NCBI RefSeq assembly: GCF_002043095.1
Contig: NZ_MVOC01000022.1
Coordinates: 79,866 to 143,865 of the forward strand
Reading direction: 5' to 3'
Source: Mycobacterium sp. AT1
GTDB taxonomy: Bacteria > Actinomycetota > Actinomycetes > Mycobacteriales > Mycobacteriaceae
DNA length: 64,000 nucleotides
The translations under genes and the position numbers were made by a program. Under the pieces are notes generated by a model, which had not been told where the DNA came from, searched no databases, and saw only the letters and a program-made list of their open reading frames with translations. Of the stretch, positions 36,919 to 44,285 are shown piece after piece (positions within the stretch are counted from its first letter, which is position 1; each line of letters starts with the position of its first letter).

Positions 36919-38046
36919 GTGTTCCTGAGCCCGCTCGACGAGTACCCGATCCACCAGGCGGCGGTGCCCATCAGCGCGCCGGCCACCTCGGACCGCAACT
37001 TCTACGATCGCTCCTACTTCAACGTGCTCGAGCGCGACGGCCGCTTCATGATGCTGACCGGCATCGGCTACTACCCTCGGCTCGGCGTCAAGGACGCCTA
37101 CGTACTGATCCGTCGCGGGGACACCCAGACCGCGGTGCGCTTCAGTGACGCGATCGACGACGACCGCATGCGCCAAAACGTCAACGGCTACCGGCTCGAC
37201 GTCGTCGAACCCCTGCAGGAACTGCACCTGACCGTCGCCGAGACCGAGGGCGTCGCGGTCGACCTGCGGTGGCGGGGCAGGTTCCCGGCCGCCCTGGAAC
37301 ACCCGCATCACATGCACACCGACCGACGAGTCACCCTGCAGGCCTGTCGGTTTGCTCAGCTCGGCACGTGGGAGGGGTGGATCGACGTGGACGGCGACCG
37401 TCTGCACGTCGACTCCGCAAACTCGGTGGGCAACCGAGACCGGTCCTGGGGCATCCGGCCCGTCGGAGAGGCCGAACCGGCAGGCAGGCCCGACACCGCA
37501 TTCGGCGGAATGTGGTGGCTCTACCTGCCGCTCGCCTTCGACGACTGTCAGATCTTCCTGATCATCCAGGAGGATCCCGACGGCCACCGCAGCCTGTACG
37601 ACTGCACCCGACGCTGGGCCGACGGCAGGGTCGAACAGCTCGACGGCGTCCGTGTGACCGTCCACTACGCGCCGGGCACCCGGATTCCCTCGGGAGCGCA
37701 CGTCGAGATGATGACGCGGTCCGGAGATCGCCTGCAGCTCGACGTCGAGTCGAAGCTGTTCGCGCCCATCGCCTTTGGCTCCGGCTACGGCGGGGACTCG
37801 TCATGGGCTCACGGCACGTGGATGGGTGGGCCCTCCGCCGAGCGCGTCTCCTACGACCTGACCGATCCCGAGGTCATGGCGCGAGCCCCGTTCAGCCTGA
37901 TCGACCACGTCGGCCGAGCGGTCTGCACCGAGCCCGACGGCAGCACGCGCGAGGGTGTCGGGCTCTTCGAGCACGCCGTCATCGGACCGCACCACCCGTC
38001 GGGCTTTCACGACTGGACCGACGTCCTGGCCGGGGTCACGTCGTGA
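36919..38046 (+). CDS. Protein of unknown function in TetR-regulated operon
   Basis: A 375-residue soluble protein with no family I can name securely. It has many aromatic residues in beta-strand-like stretches (GGMWWLYLPLAFDDCQIFLII, SSWAHGTWMGG) and ends GFHDWTDVLAGV. The pattern suggests a double beta-barrel, lipocalin/AttH-like (carotenoid hydratase-like) fold binding a hydrophobic ligand; this is a guess from composition. GTG at 36919 with GGAGAG upstream. The stop overlaps the next gene (GTGA), so it is the first gene of an operon with an F420-type oxidoreductase. Confidence 0.65.
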   Translation: MFLSPLDEYPIHQAAVPISAPATSDRNFYDRSYFNVLERDGRFMMLTGIGYYPRLGVKDAYVLIRRGDTQTAVRFSDAIDDDRMRQNVNGYRLDVVEPLQELHLTVAETEGVAVDLRWRGRFPAALEHPHHMHTDRRVTLQACRFAQLGTWEGWIDVDGDRLHVDSANSVGNRDRSWGIRPVGEAEPAGRPDTAFGGMWWLYLPLAFDDCQIFLIIQEDPDGHRSLYDCTRRWADGRVEQLDGVRVTVHYAPGTRIPSGAHVEMMTRSGDRLQLDVESKLFAPIAFGSGYGGDSSWAHGTWMGGPSAERVSYDLTDPEVMARAPFSLIDHVGRAVCTEPDGSTREGVGLFEHAVIGPHHPSGFHDWTDVLAGVTS

Positions 38047-39020
38047 AGGTGATGACGGCGCTGTTTGGTCCGACCGACGTCGTCGAACGAGCGGCGCTGC
38101 TGCGGGAGGCCGGCGCCTCCGGAGTGTTCACGTTCGAGGGTCCGCGCGAGGTCTTCACCCCGCTGGTGCTGGCGTCGACCGTCAAGGGCCTTGACCTGAT
38201 GACCAACGTGGCGATCGCGTTGCCCCGCAATCCGATTCAGCTGGCGCACCAGGCCAACGACCTCCAGGAGATCTCCGAAGGGCGTTTCATCCTCGGGCTC
38301 GGCACCCAGATCCGGGCGCAGATCGAGAAGCGCTACGGCGCCGAGTTCGACCACCCGGTGGCCCGGATCAAGGAGATGGTGGGCGCGTTGCGGGCGATCT
38401 TCGCCACCTGGAACGACGGCGAGCGACTCGACTTCCGTGGTGAGTACTTCCGGCACACCTTGATGACGCCGACTTTCAACCCTGGCCCCAACCCGTTCGG
38501 GCCGCCACCGATCTACCTCGGCGCACTGGGTCCGCGGATGACCCGTGCGACGGCGGAAGTGGCCGACGGTCTGCTGGTGATGCCGTTCGGCTCCAAGAAG
38601 TACCTCCACGAGAGGACCATGCCCGCCGTCCGGGAAGGATTGGCGGCCGCGGGACGAGGTGCCGACGACCTCGCGGTGGTACCCGAGATCATCGTGTCGG
38701 TCGGGGAGGACCATTCGTCGACGCGAATGCTGTTGGCGTTCTACGGTTCCACGCCCGCCTATCGGCCGGTGCTCGACGCGCACGGCTGGGGTGACCTGCA
38801 ACCCGAACTCAACGCCATGTCCAAGCAGGGCCGGTGGCAGGAGATGTCCACGTTGATCGACGACGAGGTGCTCCACACCATCGCCGCCTGCGGCACCCCG
38901 GCGGAGGTGGCCGCGCACATCAGGGACCGCGTCGACGGCGTCTCCGACCGCATTTGCCTGTATCAGCCAGGACCCATCGCCGTCGACGCGTTGGCCGAGA
39001 TCATCGACGCGTTGGGCTGA
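38043..39020 (+). CDS. LLM-class F420-dependent oxidoreductase (TIGR03617-like)
   Basis: A 325-residue luciferase-like monooxygenase-fold protein. Indicative segments are LTNVAIALPRNPIQLAHQ-type (TNVAIALPRNPIQLAHQAND), LQEISEGRFILGLGTQI and PPIYLGALGPRMTRATAEVADGLL. In mycobacteria most such proteins use F420 rather than FMN. It most resembles the TIGR03617 subgroup, whose substrate is unknown. It overlaps the upstream unknown gene by four bases and is followed three bases later by the phosphotransferase gene, so the three probably act together. Confidence 0.85.
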   Translation: MKVMTALFGPTDVVERAALLREAGASGVFTFEGPREVFTPLVLASTVKGLDLMTNVAIALPRNPIQLAHQANDLQEISEGRFILGLGTQIRAQIEKRYGAEFDHPVARIKEMVGALRAIFATWNDGERLDFRGEYFRHTLMTPTFNPGPNPFGPPPIYLGALGPRMTRATAEVADGLLVMPFGSKKYLHERTMPAVREGLAAAGRGADDLAVVPEIIVSVGEDHSSTRMLLAFYGSTPAYRPVLDAHGWGDLQPELNAMSKQGRWQEMSTLIDDEVLHTIAACGTPAEVAAHIRDRVDGVSDRICLYQPGPIAVDALAEIIDALG

Positions 39021-39023
39021 CGG

Positions 39024-41390
39024 ATGCGCACCACCACGATCGAATTCGACGACGTCGTCGACGACCGCTTCGGCGGAAAGGCGTGGGGACTGGCCGAGCT
39101 GACGAGGCTAGGGCACTCCGTCCCAACGGGTTTCGTCGTCACCGGCGTCTCGCAGTCGTCCCTTCCCGACGAGGTGACCGAGCGCTTCGCCCGAATGCAG
39201 GGACCGGTGGCCGTCCGGTCGTCCGCCACCGGAGAGGACGGTGCCGAGCACTCGTTCGCCGGGCAGTACGACACCGTCCTCGGCGTCGTAACGCCCGAGG
39301 ACTTCGCCGCCGCCGTCGGTCGGTGTGCCGTCTCTGCCGGATCCGACCGGGCCACCGCCTACGGCGGTGCCGACCCCGTCGAAATGCACGTGGTCGTCCA
39401 ACGGATGGTCGACGCCCGCGCGGCAGGGGTGGTGTTCACCGCGGACCCGACGACCGGTCGCCGCGATCTCCTGGTGATCGACGCCATCGCCGGTTTGGGG
39501 GAGGCGCTCGTCGACGGGTCGGCCGTCTCCGACCACCTCGTGCTGACCTCGGATGGCACCCAGGCGGTGCGCGACGTCGGGGAGATCCCCGTGCTGAGCG
39601 ACGACGAGGTGGCCCAAATCCGTGCTGGCGCTCTGCAGGCCGCGGCGCACTGGGGTCGACCGATGGATCTGGAATGGGCGGTCGACCAGGCTGGCCGGCT
39701 CTGGTGGCTGCAGGCCAGACCCGTCACCACCCTGCCCGGTGACCTCAACGAGATGGACACCCCGGTCACCGGCGCCACCGACGTCTACACCCGGTGCAAC
39801 ATCGGCGAGATGATGCCGGGCGCCTTCTGCCCGCTCACCGCGTCGGTCTCGGGGCACGCCATCGACTACGCGATGCAGATGACGCAGGTGGTGGCCCGCG
39901 CGCAGCCCCGCTACGAGACGCCGTGGCGCCAGGTCGGGTACTTCTACGGGCACATGTTCCTGAACATGACCGAGGGTACGGGCCTGAGCTCGGGCATCCT
40001 CGGCAACTCCCTCGAGCAGTTCTCCATGTCGATCTGCGGCCGGGTGGTCGACGAACTCGAGCCCAAACCGCCAAAGCCGTTCGCCGACAAGCTGGTCAAC
40101 ACGGTCCGGCTGACCTCGCACGCGCTGTCCGCCGGACCGGCGATCCGGCGGCTCGGCCAGCAGATCGCCGCCTATCCGATCCCCACCGGCCGCGACGCCG
40201 AAGAGATTCTGCGACAACTGGAGTCGGGCGTCGAGCTGTACTGTCACGTCACCCTGGTCCACGTCCGGTCCTCGTCGCGCGCGGCGGTCGGCGCGAACGT
40301 CCTCGAGAGCTACCTGGTGCGCCAGGCGGTGAAGGACGGTCGCGACGAGAGCGAGGGCCAGGCCGAAGCCGCGCGGCTGATGGCCGGCGCTTCCGACGTG
40401 GAGAGCGCGCTGATGGTCGAGGAGCTGCACCAGGTGGTGCGGAAGGTCGCGGCCGACGACACCGCCACCGGGTGGTTCCTGGCCGAGGCGCCTGCGCAGG
40501 TTTTGACGCGGCTGAGGAGCGAACCCGGTCCGGGCGGAGTTGCGTTGCGCGAGTTCCTCATTCGACACGGGCACCGTGGCTACCGCGAACTGTGCATGCG
40601 AGACCCCGCGTGGGCGCAGGACGCCGAGGGACTCGGGTCGATGATGCAGGCCATGGTGCAGTCGGCCCGCGACTCAACAGGGGAGCAGCCCCCTCGGCGA
40701 CGCGTCGACGTCCCCGCCTCCCGGACCGTCCGGCTGCTCGCCCGCCTGGCGCAGGGCGGCGCGCGCGGACGCGAGGAGACCAAGTCGAAGATGGCGTCGA
40801 TGGCGCACCGCCTCAAACTCGGGTACCACCACCTGGGTGAGGTGCTGGCTGCCTCGGGGCGCCTGCCCGACGCCGACCTGGTCTTCTTCTTCGACCGCGC
40901 GGAGCTGCGCCGGGTGGTGGGCGACGCCGACGTCGCCGAGCTCGTCCACCGGGCGCGGCAGCGCCGGGAAGCGCTTGCCTTCCAGCAGGCGTTGGAGTTC
41001 GACGACGTCTCCGTCGGACGGCCCGCCCCCATCCTGTCTCGAGCGCCGGGCACCATCACCGACGACGAGATCCTGGGGCGACCCGCAAGTCGTGGGATCG
41101 CGGAAGGCGTTGTCCGGGTGGCAAAGTCGATTCAGGACGCGCGTGACGTCCAGCGCGGGGAGATCCTGGTCGCGCCCGTCACCGACGTGGGGTGGACGCC
41201 GTACTTCACCGTGATCGCCGCGCTGGTCACCGACATCGGCAGCTCGGTGTCGCACGGCGCCGTCGTCGCGCGGGAGTACGGATTGCCCTGCGTCGTCAAC
41301 ACGTTGGTGGCCACGCAGGTGCTCAAGACCGGCGACCGTGTCCGGGTGGACGGCGACCGGGGATTGGTCACCCGGCTGGAGTCGAACTAG
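39024..41390 (+). CDS. PEP-utilising / rifampin-phosphotransferase-like dikinase-family protein
   Basis: A 788-residue protein in three parts. Residues 1-about 245 are a PPDK/PEP synthase-type ATP-binding region (FGGKAWGLAEL, AVRSSATGEDGAEHSFAGQYDTVLG, DLEWAVDQAGRLWWLQARPVT). Residues about 250-690 are an all-helical middle region. Residues about 695-788 are a swivelling phosphohistidine domain with SSVSHGAVVARE (His near 744). The C-terminal PEP/pyruvate barrel of true PEP synthase is absent. This ATP-middle-His order is that of rifampin phosphotransferase, where the middle binds the acceptor. A small-molecule acceptor is therefore likely, possibly a drug or a metabolite of the adjacent oxidoreductase. 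Confidence 0.82.
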   Translation: MRTTTIEFDDVVDDRFGGKAWGLAELTRLGHSVPTGFVVTGVSQSSLPDEVTERFARMQGPVAVRSSATGEDGAEHSFAGQYDTVLGVVTPEDFAAAVGRCAVSAGSDRATAYGGADPVEMHVVVQRMVDARAAGVVFTADPTTGRRDLLVIDAIAGLGEALVDGSAVSDHLVLTSDGTQAVRDVGEIPVLSDDEVAQIRAGALQAAAHWGRPMDLEWAVDQAGRLWWLQARPVTTLPGDLNEMDTPVTGATDVYTRCNIGEMMPGAFCPLTASVSGHAIDYAMQMTQVVARAQPRYETPWRQVGYFYGHMFLNMTEGTGLSSGILGNSLEQFSMSICGRVVDELEPKPPKPFADKLVNTVRLTSHALSAGPAIRRLGQQIAAYPIPTGRDAEEILRQLESGVELYCHVTLVHVRSSSRAAVGANVLESYLVRQAVKDGRDESEGQAEAARLMAGASDVESALMVEELHQVVRKVAADDTATGWFLAEAPAQVLTRLRSEPGPGGVALREFLIRHGHRGYRELCMRDPAWAQDAEGLGSMMQAMVQSARDSTGEQPPRRRVDVPASRTVRLLARLAQGGARGREETKSKMASMAHRLKLGYHHLGEVLAASGRLPDADLVFFFDRAELRRVVGDADVAELVHRARQRREALAFQQALEFDDVSVGRPAPILSRAPGTITDDEILGRPASRGIAEGVVRVAKSIQDARDVQRGEILVAPVTDVGWTPYFTVIAALVTDIGSSVSHGAVVAREYGLPCVVNTLVATQVLKTGDRVRVDGDRGLVTRLESN

Positions 41391-41437
41391 TCCCGAGATC
41401 GTCCACGCGCGGGGCCTGCGGGGTGCACCATGGTCCG

Positions 41438-42139
41438 ATGGACGTCTCAACCTGCACTGCCCTCGTCACCGGTGCCAACCGTGGTCTCGGTCGACACTTC
41501 GCCCTCGAGCTGCTCGCGCGCGGGGCCAAGGTGTATGCCGCGGCGCGCAATCCGGACTCGGTCGACGTCGACGGTGCCATTCCCCTTGCCGTCGACGTCA
41601 CCGATCCGGCGTCGGTGGCCGCAGCAGCCGAGCGCGCCGGTGACGTGACTCTGCTGGTCAACAATGCCGGGATCGCGGCGGACGTAAACCTGCTGACCGG
41701 CGAGCTCGACGGCGCACGCCGTGAGATGGAGACCAACTACTTCGGCACGCTGTCGATGGTTCGGGCGTTCGCCCCGGTGATCGAGGCCAACGGCGGCGGC
41801 GGAATCCTCAACGTGTTGTCGGTGCTGTCCTGGGTGAGCACCCCCGACCACAGTGGGTACTGCGCCTCGAAGTCGGCGGCGTGGTCGATGACCAACGCGG
41901 TGCGGCTCCAGCTGGCTGAGCGCGGAATCGTGGTGACCGCACTGCACGTCGGCCTGATGGACACCGACATGGGGGCGATCTTCGACGCGCCCAAATCCGA
42001 TCCCGCCGTCGTCGCGGCTCTTGCGGTCGACGCGGTCGCGGCCGGGGACTACGAGCTGCTCGCCGACGACACCAGTCGTGCGGTTCGCGCCGGGTTCGCG
42101 GGCGGCGTGGAAGCCCTCTATCCGCAGCTGGCCAAATGA
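41438..42139 (+). CDS. Short-chain dehydrogenase/reductase
   Basis: A 233-residue SDR with TGANRGLGRHFAL (cofactor loop), VDVTDPASV, NNAGIA, the catalytic Ser region LNVLSVLSWVS, YCASKSA, and HVGLMDTDMGA. The compact length fits classical SDRs that reduce or oxidise small carbonyls or alcohols; the substrate is unknown. It is 47 bases after the phosphotransferase gene and 10 bases before the haloalkane dehalogenase gene. The ATG at 41438 is the first start in a plausible protein context. Confidence 0.87.
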   Translation: MDVSTCTALVTGANRGLGRHFALELLARGAKVYAAARNPDSVDVDGAIPLAVDVTDPASVAAAAERAGDVTLLVNNAGIAADVNLLTGELDGARREMETNYFGTLSMVRAFAPVIEANGGGGILNVLSVLSWVSTPDHSGYCASKSAAWSMTNAVRLQLAERGIVVTALHVGLMDTDMGAIFDAPKSDPAVVAALAVDAVAAGDYELLADDTSRAVRAGFAGGVEALYPQLAK

Positions 42140-42149
42140 TCACCATCTG

Positions 42150-43109
42150 ATGGGGATCCTGCGAACCCCCGACGACCGATTCGCCGACCTGCCCGGGTTC
42201 CCATACCCACCCAACTACGTGCAGGTGCAGACCCGCAAGCTCGACCCGGTCCGGATGCACTACGTGGACGCCGGGCCCAGGGACGGGCCGGTGGTGCTGC
42301 TGATGCACGGCCAACCCACGTGGTCCTACCTGTACCGCAAGGTGATCCCGGTCCTGGTCGACGCCGGTCTGCGAGTCGTGGCACCCGACAACATCGGGTA
42401 CGGCCGGTCCGACAAGCTCACCGACGCAACCGATTACACGTTCGCCCGCCACGTCGACTGGCTGCACGGCCTCGTCACGACGCTGGACTTGGGCGACGTC
42501 ACCCTCGTCGCACAGGACTGGGGCGGGCCACTCGGCCTGAGCGTGTTGGCGCGCGACGAAGGCCGCTTCGCGCGCGTCGTGGCCGCCAACACCATCCTGC
42601 ACACGTGCGATCCCGCGTTGGAGGGCGAGCTCGAGTGGGCCCATCACGGGGTGGGAGACGGCCGAATGATGTTGCAGGAGACGCTGCTCGACTACGTGGC
42701 GTTCTACCAGCGGGCGCCGAAGATCGTGCCCAGCTTCTTCCTCGACGCGGTGGCCGGACCGCTGCCAGCGAACGTGCTGGCCGCTTACGACGCGCCGTTT
42801 CCGGACCGGTCCTACACGGCCGGCCTCCGCCAACTGATCGCCCTGATTCCGTTGACGCGCAACGACCCTGGGGCCGCCATCGGCCGTGACACCATGGCGG
42901 TGCTCGAACGGTGGCACAAGCCGTTCCTCACCGCCTACTCCGACGGCGACCCCGCGACCAGGGGCTGGGATCGGGTGTTTCAGCGGCGAGTGCCCGGTGC
43001 GAGCGGGCAGAACCACGTGACGATCACAGGCGCGGGCCACTTCGTTCAGGAACAACGCGGCGAGGAACTCGGCCGGATCGTGGCGGACTTCGTCGCCCTC
43101 AGCTGCTAG
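42150..43109 (+). CDS. Haloalkane dehalogenase, subfamily I (DhlA/DhmA-like)
   Basis: A 319-residue alpha/beta hydrolase that should replace a halide on an alkyl carbon by hydroxyl. The start LRTPDDRFADLPGFPYPPNY is typical of the family. HGQPTWSYLYRK is the oxyanion region, the nucleophile Asp and a halide-binding Trp are in VAQDWGGPLGL, and the base His is in GAGHFVQEQ; an acid Asp is in YSDGDPATRG. Similar genes (dhmA) occur in several mycobacteria, where the natural substrate is not known. The ATG at 42150 gives the usual N-terminus. Confidence 0.88.
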   Translation: MGILRTPDDRFADLPGFPYPPNYVQVQTRKLDPVRMHYVDAGPRDGPVVLLMHGQPTWSYLYRKVIPVLVDAGLRVVAPDNIGYGRSDKLTDATDYTFARHVDWLHGLVTTLDLGDVTLVAQDWGGPLGLSVLARDEGRFARVVAANTILHTCDPALEGELEWAHHGVGDGRMMLQETLLDYVAFYQRAPKIVPSFFLDAVAGPLPANVLAAYDAPFPDRSYTAGLRQLIALIPLTRNDPGAAIGRDTMAVLERWHKPFLTAYSDGDPATRGWDRVFQRRVPGASGQNHVTITGAGHFVQEQRGEELGRIVADFVALSC

Positions 43110-43184
43110 ACAGCGATCAAACAGCGCGCCCTGGCAACCTCATTGGTAATTCGTCGACGCGCGGCGAGCTGTCAGGAGGTGAGG

Positions 43185-44282
43185 GTGACCACCGTGTCCC
43201 GCCTCGTCGTCACGATGCTGACCGTGGCCGCGCTTGTCGCCGGTGGGTGCGGGGTCGCCGCGCTTCGGGTCTCGGGTACCGACAGCGCCATGGCCAAGCT
43301 CGCCGAATGGGGCCGTAGCCACGGCTTCAACGACGAAGTCACCTGGCTGGAGAAGCAGGTGTACCTCCGCAATCAGCCCGCCCTAGGCGGTGAACCGCCC
43401 GGCGGCATTCGGCCCGCGGCCGGAGCCGTACCCCAGGCTTCCGGCTCGGCGACCCTGCCATCCACACCCCTGGCGCCGCTGAGCGATGACTCTCCGCTGC
43501 CCGGCGAGGGCACCTGGCACACGGTGGTGACCGCGCACGGCAAGCCCGCGGTCCAGGTGGCGGCCCTGCGCCCCGACGGTCAACACACCTCGTTCGTGGT
43601 CGGCGTGCTGCGGATGGACCCCGCCCTGGTGCGCGGTGAACTGCGGCCCGGCACCACCGATCCCGGTGGCACGTGGTCGGCGTCGCCCTCGCTGACCCCC
43701 GCCGACAGGACCGACGTCGCGGTCGCGTTCAACGGCGGCTTTCGGCTCACCGATCCCAGCCGTCCCGGCTATTTCAGCCACGGGCGCACCGTGACCCGGT
43801 TGGTCGACGGCGAAGCCAGCCTTTTGCTGAGGGCCGACGGCACCGCCGACGTCGGACGGTGGAATCAGGAGGTTCGGATGGCGCCCGACGTGGTCAGCGT
43901 CAGGCAGAACCTGGTGCCCCTCGTCGACGGCGGCGCGCTGAACCAGACCTGCGCCACCGGCGGTACCAAGGAGTGGGGCACGACCATCGGTCAGACCGCC
44001 TTCATCCATCGGTCCGGATTCGGCGTCACCGCAAGCGGAGTCGAGGTCTACGTGGCAGGCCCGGCTCTGTCGGTCTGCACGCTGGGGCGCATCCTGCAGG
44101 ACGCCGGCGTCGTCCGAGGCATGGAACTCGACATCAACCCGGACTGGGTGAGCGGGGCGTACTTCCATCCGCGACCCGGCGGTCCGCCGCAGGGTTTCGC
44201 GCTCTTCCCCGACGAGAAGGTCTCGCCGCAGCACTACCTCAGACCGTCCTCGCGCGACTGGTTCGCCTGGTTCACCCGCTGA
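43185..44282 (+). CDS. Exported phosphodiester glycosidase (NAGPA/DUF2233 family)
   Basis: A 365-residue protein. Residues 1-28 are an N-terminal signal or anchor with a hydrophobic core (LVVTMLTVAALVAGGCG); the Cys could allow lipidation, but the box is not canonical. A linker (about 65-110) precedes the C-terminal NAGPA domain, marked by VAFNGGFRLTDPSRPGYFSHG, LVDGGALN and GMELDINPDWVSGAYF. NAGPA-family enzymes cleave GlcNAc-phosphodiesters; in mycobacteria this could mean cell-wall or teichoic-like substrates, but that is speculative. AGGAGGT precedes the GTG at 43185. The stop is 3 bases from the convergent permease gene end. Confidence 0.83.
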   Translation: MTTVSRLVVTMLTVAALVAGGCGVAALRVSGTDSAMAKLAEWGRSHGFNDEVTWLEKQVYLRNQPALGGEPPGGIRPAAGAVPQASGSATLPSTPLAPLSDDSPLPGEGTWHTVVTAHGKPAVQVAALRPDGQHTSFVVGVLRMDPALVRGELRPGTTDPGGTWSASPSLTPADRTDVAVAFNGGFRLTDPSRPGYFSHGRTVTRLVDGEASLLLRADGTADVGRWNQEVRMAPDVVSVRQNLVPLVDGGALNQTCATGGTKEWGTTIGQTAFIHRSGFGVTASGVEVYVAGPALSVCTLGRILQDAGVVRGMELDINPDWVSGAYFHPRPGGPPQGFALFPDEKVSPQHYLRPSSRDWFAWFTR

Positions 44283-44285
44283 CGG

